A DNA stretch of 64,000 nucleotides, taken from assembly GCF_001269655.1 (NCBI RefSeq), contig NZ_LHVE01000014.1, positions 372,001 to 436,000 of the forward strand, written 5' to 3'. The notes below the pieces were generated by a model, which had not been told where the DNA came from, ran no database searches, and was given only the letters and a program-made list of their open reading frames with translations. This stretch comes from Pseudomonas thivervalensis (GTDB lineage Bacteria; Pseudomonadota; Gammaproteobacteria; Pseudomonadales; Pseudomonadaceae). The position numbers and the translations under genes are program-made. Below, one piece after another: positions 55,118 to 63,534 of this stretch; position 1 is the first letter of the stretch, and every line of letters begins with the position of its first letter.

Positions 55118-55513
55118 GTAGTGTTCCTTCCCTATCAAATTCATATGGATTGCAGAGTGCAGTGTCAGCCATCGAGCCCGATCTCTCTGGATCAGGCACC
55201 CTCGGCACTCACCACGACGGATCGGGGTAATAGATGCCGAAAACCGGGTTTGGTTCGACCTGACAGATGCTGAATGCACGCTTAACGCAGTGACTTCGCG
55301 TAAGACCGGGCAAAACTAGCACAACGCCTCTGAAATATCCGCCTCTAGCTACCCATTTGGTCAGCTTTCTTGCGCTAAAACGTTAAAAAAATGCATATAG
55401 GCTGTCGGACGGGTCTGAAAGGGCCTTTGCTGGGTTCCAAAACCAGTGATTGCGGTACACTGGGCCCTTTTTCGGGGAGCGCGCCCTCCTCTCTTTCATC
55501 AGCCGAGAAATCC
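55118..55513. other. Divergent intergenic region between HU and ndpA
   Basis: 396 bp containing presumably both promoters. I see no gene, REP element or clear operator. An A-rich stretch GTTAAAAAAATGCATATAG lies at about 55382-55400. Confidence 0.5.
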
Positions 55514-56518
55514 ATGCCGATCCGTCATTGCATCGTCCACCTGATCGACAAAAAACCCGACGGCACCCCTGCTGTGCTCCATGCCCGCGACTCCGAACTG
55601 GCAGAGTCCACGGCCATCGAGAACATGCTCGCCGACCTCAACGAAAGCTATAACGCCAAGCAAGGCAAGGCCTGGGGCTTTTTCCATGCCGAGTCCGGGG
55701 CGCATCCGTTCAGCGGCTGGTTGAAGGAATACCTGGACGGCGGCAAGGACTTCACTGCGTTCAGTCGCGTGGCGGTAGAACACCTGCAGAAGCTGATGGA
55801 AGAATCCAACCTGTCGGTGGGCGGCCACGTGCTGTTCGCGCATTACCAGCAGGGCATGACGGATTACCTGGCCATCGCCCTGCTGCACCACAGCGAAGGC
55901 GTGGCGGTGACCGATGAACTGGACGTAACCCCGTCCCGCCACCTGGACCTGGGCCAGTTGCACCTGGCGGCGCGGATCAACGTGTCGGAATGGCAGAACA
56001 ACAAGCAATCCAAGCAGTACATCTCGTTCATCAAGGGCAAGAACGGCAAGAAGGTCTCGGAGTACTTCCGTGACTTCATCGGCTGCCAGGAAGGTGTCGA
56101 CGGCCCCGGCGAGACCCGCACCCTGCTCAAGGCCTTCAGCGACTTCGTCGAAAGCGAAGACCTGCCCGAAGACGACGCCCGGGAAAAGACCAAGACCCTG
56201 GTGGACTACGCCAGCAGCCAGGCCAAGCTCGGCGAGCCGATGGGGCTGGAAGAACTGTCCGAGCTGATCGATGAAGATCGCCCGAAAGCCTTCTACGATC
56301 ACATTCGCAACAAGGACTACGGGTTGTCGCCGGAGATCCCGGCGGATAAACGCACCCTCAACCAGTTCCGCCGTTTCACCGGCCGCGCCGAAGGCTTGTC
56401 CATCAGCTTCGAAGCGCACTTGCTGGGCTCCAAGATCGAGTATGACGAAGAGGCTGGCACGTTGATCATCAAGGGGTTGCCGACATCGTTGACCGACCAG
56501 CTCAAGCGCCGTAACTGA
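55514..56518 (+). CDS. ndpA: Nucleoid-associated protein NdpA (YejK family)
   Basis: Protein of 334 residues of the NdpA/YejK family, a 37-kDa nucleoid-associated protein. It starts MPIRHCIVHLIDKKPDG and contains FSRVAVEHLQKLMEESNLS, GHVLFAHYQQGMTDYL, the charged KGKNGKKVSEYFRDFIGCQ and a C-terminal GLPTSLTDQLKRRN. The role in the nucleoid is poorly defined. The ATG at 55514 gives the standard length. It is divergent from the HU gene, and both encode chromosome-binding proteins. Confidence 0.92.
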   Translation: MPIRHCIVHLIDKKPDGTPAVLHARDSELAESTAIENMLADLNESYNAKQGKAWGFFHAESGAHPFSGWLKEYLDGGKDFTAFSRVAVEHLQKLMEESNLSVGGHVLFAHYQQGMTDYLAIALLHHSEGVAVTDELDVTPSRHLDLGQLHLAARINVSEWQNNKQSKQYISFIKGKNGKKVSEYFRDFIGCQEGVDGPGETRTLLKAFSDFVESEDLPEDDAREKTKTLVDYASSQAKLGEPMGLEELSELIDEDRPKAFYDHIRNKDYGLSPEIPADKRTLNQFRRFTGRAEGLSISFEAHLLGSKIEYDEEAGTLIIKGLPTSLTDQLKRRN

Positions 56519-56610
56519 TGCTCGGCGGGGTCCTGAAGAAGTGCACGCGATATAGGTTTGAGGGCCTCATCTCGAACAGGCTCGCCCCACGCAGTGGTTA
56601 GTGCCCCCCC

Positions 56611-56701
56611 CTGTGGGAGCGAGCCTGCTCGCGATAGCGGACAGACACTCAACATCAACATTGACTGATCTGGCGCCATCGCGAGCAAGCTCGCTCCCAC
56701 A
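56611..56701. repeat. REP doublet (TGTGGGAGCGAGC family)
   Basis: TGTGGGAGCGAGCCTGCTCG at the left and CGAGCAAGCTCGCTCCCACA at the right, between the convergent ndpA and GST-like genes. Confidence 0.9.
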
Positions 56702-56715
56702 GCGTCATTCGTTGT

Positions 56716-57651
56716 TCATCGAGCCACGACCCGGAACCCGAACCGCGGAAAGTGCACATGCACCACCCCGCCACGAGCATCTTCGCGGCGCAGAATCAAT
56801 TCCTCGCGACCCGCGAACAGCAACTCCCCGGCCACCGGATCGACGCCATAATCCGTCGCGGCGATGGTCACCTGCTGCCCTGCCGTGAACCCGTTCGGCT
56901 CTTCGAACGACTCCTCCAGCAGCGCAGCCGGCGCAGCGTTGCGGGCAACCTCCAAGGCTTCCTCTGAACTCATCTGGCTCGACGCGCCATGGCCGAAACC
57001 CAGCACCCGTGCCAGCCATGCCGAAACAGCCGGATAGGCGTCCACCAACGGCGAGGTCACCGGGGTGCCCTTGAGGAACCACAGCGGATGGGCCATAGCG
57101 AAGTCGGCAATCGACGGATCACCCAAGAGGAAATCGCCCTCCTCACGCTGCAACTGTTGCTCCAGGCGCGCCATGATCGTTGGCCACTGGTGCTTGGCCT
57201 GGTCGGCGGACAAGCGTGTGGTCGTGCCGCCGCTGAACAGCCCGGCGCGGTCGCTGATGAATGCCTTGATCGCTTCAGGCGACAGCTTGGCGAAACGCAC
57301 CGCCACCGATTCAGGCTGGAACACCAGGCTCACCGCATGCTGGAACACCACCGAATCGGCCCAGGCGGCAAAGGACGCGGCGAGCATTTCCCGGCCTTCA
57401 GGGAACAGTGCTGGCGAGGCTTTTTCCTGCTCTAGTCGACGAGCGATCAGCGACGTATCGCAATAGATATCCGCGCCGATCTGCAACACCGGGGTCTTGC
57501 GATAACCGCCCGTCAGCGCCGTCAAGTCAGGCTTTGGCATCATTGGCGGGATGCTCACCGAACGCCAGGACAAGCCCTTGAAACCCAGCAACAGTCGGGC
57601 TTTTTCCGCGAAAGGAGACGTTGGGTAATGATGAAGAATCAACTCTGACAT
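56716..57651 (-). CDS. Glutathione S-transferase family protein
   Basis: Protein of 311 residues. An N-terminal thioredoxin-like domain (about 1-80) shows HHYPTSPFAEKARLLLGFKG, RKTPVLQIGADIYCDTSLI. A helical GST C-domain follows (LEQQLQREEGDFLLGDPSIADFA, split here; the SIADF motif is typical). About 70 extra C-terminal residues (FTAGQQVTIAATDYGVDPV...) form a small beta-rich extension not present in standard GSTs. Substrate is unknown. I choose ATG 57651, with GTG 57663 as an alternative. Confidence 0.82.
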   Translation of the reverse strand: MSELILHHYPTSPFAEKARLLLGFKGLSWRSVSIPPMMPKPDLTALTGGYRKTPVLQIGADIYCDTSLIARRLEQEKASPALFPEGREMLAASFAAWADSVVFQHAVSLVFQPESVAVRFAKLSPEAIKAFISDRAGLFSGGTTTRLSADQAKHQWPTIMARLEQQLQREEGDFLLGDPSIADFAMAHPLWFLKGTPVTSPLVDAYPAVSAWLARVLGFGHGASSQMSSEEALEVARNAAPAALLEESFEEPNGFTAGQQVTIAATDYGVDPVAGELLFAGREELILRREDARGGVVHVHFPRFGFRVVAR

Positions 57652-57730
57652 GGGATTCGCCACTGCAGGAATGAAGTCTTGCAGCTTAGCGCGCCTCGTC
57701 GGGCCAGCCTACCGGCCTGATGAAGACCTA

Positions 57731-58054
57731 TCAGCGCGGCTGATGCAGCGACAGGCCACTGGCCACCAGGCATTCCTTGGCACTTTTCCTGAGCTTTTTG
57801 ATCAGACGCTCCTGGCGCAAGGCCTCGCCCTTGTCGCGACAGGCCTCGGTGTACACCAGGGCCACTGCCGGGCTGGACAGAAAGAAGCGCGCGCCCTTGC
57901 CGCTTTGATGCTTGGCGAAACGCCGGACCGGGTCATCACTGATGCCGCAGTACAGCGAACCATTGGCAGCCCGCACCAGGTAGACGAACCAGGGCTTGTC
58001 CGGTTCGGCGGCGCCTTGTGCAGGCAGATCGGAGGATAAGTCGACGGTCGTCAC
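57731..58054 (-). CDS. GIY-YIG nuclease superfamily protein
   Basis: Single-domain GIY-YIG protein of about 107 residues (YhbQ/UPF0213-like). It shows WFVYLVRAANGSLYCGISDDPVRR with the paired Tyr residues and Arg, AKHQSGKGARFF, then QERLIKKLRKSAKECLV. The catalytic Glu is probably the one in ALRQERLIK. GTG 58054 is the best start I see, though its ribosome site is poor. The frame stays open upstream into the NTF2-like gene. The biological role is unknown. Confidence 0.78.
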   Translation of the reverse strand: MTTVDLSSDLPAQGAAEPDKPWFVYLVRAANGSLYCGISDDPVRRFAKHQSGKGARFFLSSPAVALVYTEACRDKGEALRQERLIKKLRKSAKECLVASGLSLHQPR

Positions 58055-58094
58055 AACATGTTCAACAGGTGGGCCAAGATGAGCCGCGATCTTA

Positions 58095-58565
58095 TCAGCG
58101 ACTGGCCTGGAACGCCCGCAGCCCCTTGAGCGCCTGGGCCCTGACGGCGTTGCGCACCAGCGGCGTCCAACCCAGCAGCAGGCCCTTGGTGCCCAGCGCC
58201 TGGCGGGACCAGCGCCACAGATCGAAGCTGTCATGGTGCTCGCAGATCTTGCCATCGCGAAACACGAAGCGCGCCTGGATGTCATTGATTACGATATTGC
58301 CGGTCTGGCTGAACAGGTACGTCGCCACCCAGTGAGCGCCGCCGGTACGCTCGTCGCTGCGCACGTTATCGAAGGTCAGGGAAAAGTCCTTGGCCCGGGT
58401 CGTCAACATGCGCCACATGTCACCGGCATCGCGCCCGCGCAGTTCGCCGAACGCCGGATCGCTGAACACCACGTCGTCGGTGTAGCACGCGCTCATGGCT
58501 TCGGCGTCCAGGCGCTGGAAGGCCTGGTAAAAGCGGGTGATCAAGGCGTTGTGGGCATCACTCAT
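58095..58565 (-). CDS. NTF2-like/SnoaL family protein
   Basis: Protein of 156 residues with the NTF2 cone fold. The pattern LITRFYQAFQRLDAEAMSACYTDDVVFSDPAFG is followed by DIQARFVFRDGKICEHHDSFDLWRW. The family covers isomerases, hydrolases and non-enzymatic binding proteins, and no function is assignable. It is co-directional with the GIY-YIG gene after a 40-bp gap. Confidence 0.85.
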   Translation of the reverse strand: MSDAHNALITRFYQAFQRLDAEAMSACYTDDVVFSDPAFGELRGRDAGDMWRMLTTRAKDFSLTFDNVRSDERTGGAHWVATYLFSQTGNIVINDIQARFVFRDGKICEHHDSFDLWRWSRQALGTKGLLLGWTPLVRNAVRAQALKGLRAFQASR

Positions 58566-58652
58566 GGACAGGCTCCGAAAAACGTTTCAGTAGGCCTGCA
58601 CGATAATCTGCCGCCGCGGGGAAGACTATCGTCATTCGCCACGAAAATGATA

Positions 58653-59981
58653 TCAACGACGGTCAGTAACCCTTTCACTGCTGACCCCGACGTACAACGC
58701 CCGGCCCGCGCCAATACCGGCGATGATCGCCCCCAGGCCAATCAGGCCGAAGATCCAGCCCAACGCATTCCAGCCGCCGGTCAAGTCGTGGACCACCCCC
58801 ACCGCGAACGGCCCCAGCGACGCCAGCGTATAGCCGAAGCCCTGGGCCATGCTGGACAGGTTGGCGGCGACATGGGCGTCCCGCGAACGCAACACGATCA
58901 GCGTGAGCGCCAGGCTGAACGTCGCGCCCTGCCCCAAGCCCAGCAGGATTGCCCAGCCCCACAAGCCGTCGATGGGTGCGTAGAGGCAACCGAACAATCC
59001 GCCCAGGGTCATGAGCATGACGATCACGATAGCCAGGCGCTGGTCCTTGCCGCGCGTGGCCAGCCAAGGCGCCGCGAGGGAGCTGATCAGTTGCACGATA
59101 ACCGAGCCGGACAGCACCAGCCCGGCCTGGGTCGGGGTCAGGCCACGTCCAATCAGGATCGAGGGCAGCCAACCGAATACGATGTAGGCCAGAGACGATT
59201 GCAACCCCATGTACAAGGTCACTTGCCAGGCCAGGGGATCGCGCAGCAAGCCGCGGACCCGGTACGCCACCTGATGGGCACCGTGTTTCTCGCCCACTTG
59301 CGGCAACCAGAACACCGCGGCCAGCAGCGCCGGGACCACCCAGAACCCCAGGCCCAAGGCCCAGTCATGCCCAAGGTGCTCGCTCAACGGCACCGTCGCC
59401 CCGGCCGCCATCGCTGCGCCCAGGCACAGCGCCATGGTGTAGACACCGGTCATGGCCCCGGCCTGTTTGGCGAAGTCGCGCTTGACGATGCCCGGCAACA
59501 ACACGCCGATGACGCCGATGCTGGCACCGGCCAGGATACTGCCGGCAAACAGCCCGACCTGACCGAACGCACTGCGCAGGACGATGCCGCCGGCCAGTGT
59601 CAGCAAAATGCCCAGCACGACGCGCTCAGCGCCGAAGCGTCGTGCCAACACAGGCGCCAGCGGTGCGAACAACCCCAGGCAAAGCACGGGCAGAGTCGTC
59701 AGCAAACCCGCTTGCGCAGCCGATAGACCAAGGCTTTTGGAAACCTCGCTGAGCAGCGGCGCCATGCTCGACAGCGCCGGGCGCAGGTTCAGCGCCACCA
59801 GGATCAGCCCAAGCAGCAACAGCCAGGGCCGACGCACCAACGGATGGCTCTGCTGGGCCTGCTCATCGTCGGCCTCCGCGTCGATCAACAGTTCTTCGAG
59901 TTCAGCGGCGCGTTTGGGCGTCGTCAGAGCGGTGCGGTCAAGCGGATCGCGGGACATGGAAAGCTCTGCTTCAGGGTTCAT
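58653..59981 (-). CDS. MFS transporter, CynX/NimT family
   Basis: Inner-membrane transporter of 442 residues with about twelve helices. A hydrophilic 45-residue N-terminus precedes RPWLLLLGLILVALNLRPALS, where the NLRPA motif is typical of the CynX/NimT/YeaN group. GIVKRDFAKQAGAMTGVYTM supports this. Members export cyanate, nitroimidazoles or unknown compounds. It overlaps the GntR gene upstream by 11 bases, so the regulator and transporter form an operon. ATG 59957 (MSRDPLDR) is an alternative start. Confidence 0.87.
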   Translation of the reverse strand: MNPEAELSMSRDPLDRTALTTPKRAAELEELLIDAEADDEQAQQSHPLVRRPWLLLLGLILVALNLRPALSSMAPLLSEVSKSLGLSAAQAGLLTTLPVLCLGLFAPLAPVLARRFGAERVVLGILLTLAGGIVLRSAFGQVGLFAGSILAGASIGVIGVLLPGIVKRDFAKQAGAMTGVYTMALCLGAAMAAGATVPLSEHLGHDWALGLGFWVVPALLAAVFWLPQVGEKHGAHQVAYRVRGLLRDPLAWQVTLYMGLQSSLAYIVFGWLPSILIGRGLTPTQAGLVLSGSVIVQLISSLAAPWLATRGKDQRLAIVIVMLMTLGGLFGCLYAPIDGLWGWAILLGLGQGATFSLALTLIVLRSRDAHVAANLSSMAQGFGYTLASLGPFAVGVVHDLTGGWNALGWIFGLIGLGAIIAGIGAGRALYVGVSSERVTDRR

Positions 59982-60630
59982 TGATCAACTGCCGGCACAG
60001 GGCCTTGGCCTGCTCCGGGTCTTGGCGTTCGACGGCTTCGAGGATTTCGACGTGCAGGTCGAACACATGTTGATGGCGGGGAATGATGTTGAGGCTCTGG
60101 CGCAGTTGTGCGCCGATGACGCTGGAAAAGTAGCGATAGAGTTCACTCAGCGCGGGGTTGTGCGCAGCGTCCACCAGCAGGCGGTGGAACACCAGGTCGC
60201 AAGCGATGTAGTGCTCCAGGTCGCCATGGTAATGCTCGCCACTGGTTCGCAGTGCCTGGCGCAACGCAAGCAAATCCTCATCGGTGCGCCGCAGCGCAGC
60301 CAGGCCAATGGCTTCGACTTCCAGGATGTGCCGGGTTTCCCGGGCCTGTTCCAGCGAACAGCGCGACAGCACCTTGAGGGTATCCAGCGGATCGACCACC
60401 GCACGCACGTAGCTGCCGTCGCCCTGACGGATCTCGATCAACCCGGAAAACGCCAGCACACGCATGGCTTCGCGCACGGTGTTGCGGCTGATCCCCAGCT
60501 CCGCCACCAACTCCGGCTCGGTGGGCAAGCGCTGGCCGACGGTCCATACCCCGTCACTGATACGCCGACGCAATTGCTCCAAGGCCTGATCGACCAGGGA
60601 GCGTTTCATTAATGGAGAAATATCTGACAT
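59971..60630 (-). CDS. GntR-family regulator with FCD domain
   Basis: Regulator of 219 residues. The winged helix (about 8-75) contains LRRRISDGVWTVGQRLPTEPELVAELGISRNTVREAMRVL, here in several motifs, then GLIEIRQGDGSYV. The FCD effector domain (about 90-210) has ETRHILEVEAIGLAALR, HRLLVDAAHNP and a metal-type Asp/His pattern including FDLHVEILEAV. It probably represses itself and the overlapping MFS gene through the palindrome at 60644-60662. The ATG at 60630 has GGGTGGA upstream. A TTG at 60651 overlaps the operator. Confidence 0.87.
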   Translation of the reverse strand: MSDISPLMKRSLVDQALEQLRRRISDGVWTVGQRLPTEPELVAELGISRNTVREAMRVLAFSGLIEIRQGDGSYVRAVVDPLDTLKVLSRCSLEQARETRHILEVEAIGLAALRRTDEDLLALRQALRTSGEHYHGDLEHYIACDLVFHRLLVDAAHNPALSELYRYFSSVIGAQLRQSLNIIPRHQHVFDLHVEILEAVERQDPEQAKALCRQLINEP

Positions 60631-60643
60631 AGAGTCCACCCTT

Positions 60644-60662
60644 TCATCCAATCATAGGATGA
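60644..60662. promoter_or_regulatory. Palindromic operator upstream of the GntR/FCD gene
   Basis: TCATCCnnnnnnnGGATGA, six-base arms around AATCATA, 14 bp before the start codon. Size and position fit autorepression by a FadR/GntR-type dimer. Confidence 0.6.
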
Positions 60663-60752
60663 ATTTTCTGACATGTTAGTCAGCTTCGTGTAGGACGGCA
60701 ATCGCCTAGGGTCAATGGGACGGAAAAGGAGCGAAATTTTCGATTAGTCAAT

Positions 60753-60771
60753 ATTACCCTTTAAGGGTAAT
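60753..60771 (+). promoter_or_regulatory. mqsRA operator
   Basis: ATTACCCTTTAAGGGTAAT is a near-perfect palindrome, 25 bp before mqsR. It resembles the palindrome family recognised by E. coli MqsA (TAACCT, three bases, AGGTTA, as recalled). MqsA autorepression is expected. Confidence 0.7.
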
Positions 60772-60795
60772 TTTAAGGACAAGGCACACCGTTCC

Positions 60796-61107
60796 ATGGA
60801 AAAGAACACACCCCATTACGCCTTGGTGGCGATACAGGCGGATGTCAGGCGGCTTAAAGGGAAAGCTTTCACCAGCACTGCGAAGAACACTGCTCGGACG
60901 CTCGGTTTAAACGTCTCGGACATGCAGCAGGTCATCCATGGGCTTGAGCGAAAACAGTTCTACAAATCGATGACCACCTATGACGATCATCGAGTCTGGC
61001 ATGACGTCTATCACGCCCATTCACACGGTCTGGAGATTTACCTGAAGGTAACGTGCCACCCCAGTGGAGGCCCACCGGTAATTTCCTTCAAGGAGAAAAA
61101 CTCATGA
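60796..61107 (+). CDS. mqsR: MqsR family mRNA interferase toxin
   Basis: Toxin of 103 residues of the RelE-fold MqsR family, which cleaves mRNA at GCU/GCN sites in E. coli. Identity to E. coli MqsR is obvious at MEKNTPHYAL, FYKSMTTYDDH, VWHDVYHAH and VISFKEK. Putative active residues are Lys57, Tyr82 and Lys99. The position of E. coli Gln68 is His69 here. The gene overlaps mqsA through ATGA. Confidence 0.92.
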   Translation: MEKNTPHYALVAIQADVRRLKGKAFTSTAKNTARTLGLNVSDMQQVIHGLERKQFYKSMTTYDDHRVWHDVYHAHSHGLEIYLKVTCHPSGGPPVISFKEKNS

Positions 61108-61586
61108 AAAATCAGCAGTGCTTCAGCTGTGGTGCCCAGGAGGGCATGTTGCATTTCGAAGGTCGCGGCGAAACCATGAGCGTCAAGGGACTGGAACGCC
61201 GGGTCGATGACTTGTCTGGCTGGGAATGTCAGATGTGCGGCGAAGTCGAGCTCGATTCAAGCTGCTCGGATCGCTACGACCACGCAGGTGATGAGCTGGT
61301 CAACGCGGCCAGGAGAATAATTGGCGAAGAAATGAAACGCATACGTCGCAAACTGCATCTGTCGCAAAAAGAAGCGGTTTCGTTTTTGTCAGGTGGCGGG
61401 CACAACGCGTTTTCCCGCTATGAGCGCGGTGAGGTATTGCCACCAAAAGCGTTGATGCTGCTGATGCGCCTGCTTGATCGCTACCCGCATTTGCTTGCAG
61501 ATGCACGAACCCTGGCTGAAGGCGCGGACTTGAGAGGATTCAAGACGACGGTGCACAAGGAGCACGAAATCCTCACGACTTCCTGA
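61104..61586 (+). CDS. mqsA: MqsA family antitoxin
   Basis: Antitoxin of 160 residues. The N-terminal zinc domain has CFSC (Cys6, Cys9) and CQMC (Cys42, Cys45), which bind MqsR. The C-terminal helix-turn-helix (about 70-135) includes LHLSQKEAVSFLSGGGHNAFSRYERGE for operator binding. It is longer than the 131-residue E. coli protein by a C-terminal tail after LMRLLDRYPHLL. The ATG at 61104 has AAGGAG upstream, overlapping the mqsR end. Toxin-first order is as in E. coli. Confidence 0.92.
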   Translation: MKNQQCFSCGAQEGMLHFEGRGETMSVKGLERRVDDLSGWECQMCGEVELDSSCSDRYDHAGDELVNAARRIIGEEMKRIRRKLHLSQKEAVSFLSGGGHNAFSRYERGEVLPPKALMLLMRLLDRYPHLLADARTLAEGADLRGFKTTVHKEHEILTTS

Positions 61587-61603
61587 GCAGCCGAAGCAGA
61601 AAA

Positions 61604-61633
61604 AAATAAACCCGGACAAGTCCGGGCTTATTT
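61604..61633. terminator. Bidirectional rho-independent terminator
   Basis: Stem CCCGGAC / GTCCGGG with flanking AAATAA and TTATTT arms, between the convergent mqsA and aapP genes. Confidence 0.9.
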
Positions 61634-61650
61634 CACTGCCTAAGGCCGGA

Positions 61651-62415
61651 TCAATGCAGGATCTGGCTCAGGAACAGCTTGGTACGATCATTCTGCGGGT
61701 TATCGAAGAAGTCGTTCGGCGCGGCCTGTTCGACGATTTCACCCTTGTCCATGAAGATCACGCGGTTGGCCACGGTGCGGGCGAAGCCCATTTCGTGGGT
61801 CACGCAGAGCATGGTCATGCCGTCTTCGGCCAGACCGATCATGGTGTCCAGCACCTCTTTCACCATTTCCGGGTCGAGGGCCGAGGTCGGCTCGTCGAAC
61901 AGCATGATTTTCGGCTTCATGCACAGGGCACGGGCGATGGCCACACGCTGTTGCTGACCGCCGGAGAGCTGGCCCGGGTACTTGTGCGCCTGCTCTGGAA
62001 TGCGTACGCGCTCCAGGTAATGCATGGCGATTTCCTCGGCCTTGCGCTTGGGCATCTTGCGTACCCACATCGGCGCCAGGGTGCAGTTCTGCAGGATGGT
62101 CAGGTGCGGGAACAGGTTGAAGTGCTGGAACACCATGCCGACTTCACGGCGGATCGCTTCGATCTGCTTGAGGTCGTTGGTCAGTTCCACGCCGTCGACC
62201 ACGATGCGACCCTGCTGGTGCTCTTCCAGGCGGTTGAGGCAGCGGATGGTGGTGGACTTGCCGGAGCCCGACGGGCCGCACAACACGATACGCTCGCCCT
62301 GCTTGACGTTCAGGTTGATGTCCTTCAACACGTGGAACTGGCCGTACCACTTGTTGACGCCCTGCATCTGAATAATGCCTTCAGGGCTCACAGGCTGTTT
62401 GATCGCTTCACTCAT
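61651..62415 (-). CDS. aapP: Amino-acid ABC transporter ATP-binding protein
   Basis: ATPase of 254 residues energising a polar amino-acid importer. Walker A GPSGSGKST, Q loop VFQHFNLFPHLT, signature LSGGQQQRVAIARAL, Walker B IMLFDEPTSALDP and the switch His in CVTHEMGFA are all present. Neighbours AapM and AapQ define the general L-amino-acid system AapJQMP. It ends 18 bp from the mqsA terminator and is last in its operon. Confidence 0.95.
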   Translation of the reverse strand: MSEAIKQPVSPEGIIQMQGVNKWYGQFHVLKDINLNVKQGERIVLCGPSGSGKSTTIRCLNRLEEHQQGRIVVDGVELTNDLKQIEAIRREVGMVFQHFNLFPHLTILQNCTLAPMWVRKMPKRKAEEIAMHYLERVRIPEQAHKYPGQLSGGQQQRVAIARALCMKPKIMLFDEPTSALDPEMVKEVLDTMIGLAEDGMTMLCVTHEMGFARTVANRVIFMDKGEIVEQAAPNDFFDNPQNDRTKLFLSQILH

Positions 62416-62426
62416 AAACTACGCTC

Positions 62427-63524
62427 CTAACGCTTGTGGCCAGTGTCCAGCTTGCGTTCCAAATGCATGGAATAGCGGGACATACCAAAACAGAAAATCC
62501 AGAACACCAGGGCGGCGAACACATAGCCTTCAGTGGCCATGCCCAGCCATTTCGGGTCGGCGGCAGCTTGTTTCACGCTGTTGAGCAGGTCGAACAGGCC
62601 GATGATGATCACCAGGCTCGTGTCCTTGAACAACGCAATGAAGGTGTTGACGATACCCGGGATCACCAGCTTCAGGGCTTGCGGCAGAATCACCAGGCCC
62701 ATGCTGCGCCAGTAACCCAGGCCCATCGCCGCGGCCGCTTCGTACTGGCCCTTGGGAATGGCTTGCAGGCCGCCGCGCACCACTTCGGCCACGTAGGCCG
62801 ACTGGAACAGGATCACCCCGATCAGTGCTCGTAGCAGCTTGTCGAAGTTCATGCCTTCGGGCAAGAACAGCGGCAGCATCACCGACGACATGAACAGCAC
62901 CGTGATCAACGGCACACCGCGCCAGAACTCGATGAAGGTCACGCAGACTACACGGATCGCCGGCATGTTCGAGCGCCGGCCCAGGGCCAGGACGATACCT
63001 AGCGGCAATGCGCCGACAATACCGACGGTGGCAATCACCAACGTCAGCATCAGGCCGCCCCACTGGCTGGTCGCCACGGTATCCAGACCGAAAACGCCAC
63101 CGTGCAGCAGGCACCAGGCAATGATCGGGTACAGCACCAGGAAGCTGAGGCCGTAGATCGCCTTGCGCGGGAAGCGCGAGATGAACAGCGGCGCCACACC
63201 AAGCACTGCCGCCCACACGGTCAGGTCTACGCGCCAGCGCAGGCCCGTCGGGTAATAGCCGTACATGAACTGGCCGAAACGCTGTTGGATGAACACCCAG
63301 CAGGCGCCCTCCTTGGTGCAGTCGGCCTGGGTGGTGCCGACCCAGTTGGCATCGAGAATCGCCCAACCGAGGATCGGTGGAATCACCAGGTAGATCAGGT
63401 AGAACGCAAACAACGTCAGCAAGGTGTTGAGCCAGCTGGAGAACATGTTCGCGCGCATCCATGCCACCGGCCCGAACACTTTGCTCGGTGGCGGCATATC
63501 AGGTTTGAAAGTATGGGATGTCAT
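62427..63524 (-). CDS. aapM: General L-amino-acid ABC transporter permease
   Basis: Permease of 365 residues. Several N-terminal helices precede a binding-protein-dependent transport domain (about 160-350) with the permease loop EVVRGGLQAIPKGQYEAAAAM and VILPQALKLVIPGIVNTFI. The long N-terminal region with LLTLFAFYLIYLVIPPILGW is typical for AapM rather than short HisM-type permeases. It lies 11 bp from aapP and 10 bp from aapQ. Confidence 0.94.
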   Translation of the reverse strand: MTSHTFKPDMPPPSKVFGPVAWMRANMFSSWLNTLLTLFAFYLIYLVIPPILGWAILDANWVGTTQADCTKEGACWVFIQQRFGQFMYGYYPTGLRWRVDLTVWAAVLGVAPLFISRFPRKAIYGLSFLVLYPIIAWCLLHGGVFGLDTVATSQWGGLMLTLVIATVGIVGALPLGIVLALGRRSNMPAIRVVCVTFIEFWRGVPLITVLFMSSVMLPLFLPEGMNFDKLLRALIGVILFQSAYVAEVVRGGLQAIPKGQYEAAAAMGLGYWRSMGLVILPQALKLVIPGIVNTFIALFKDTSLVIIIGLFDLLNSVKQAAADPKWLGMATEGYVFAALVFWIFCFGMSRYSMHLERKLDTGHKR

Positions 63525-63534
63525 GCGCTTTTCC

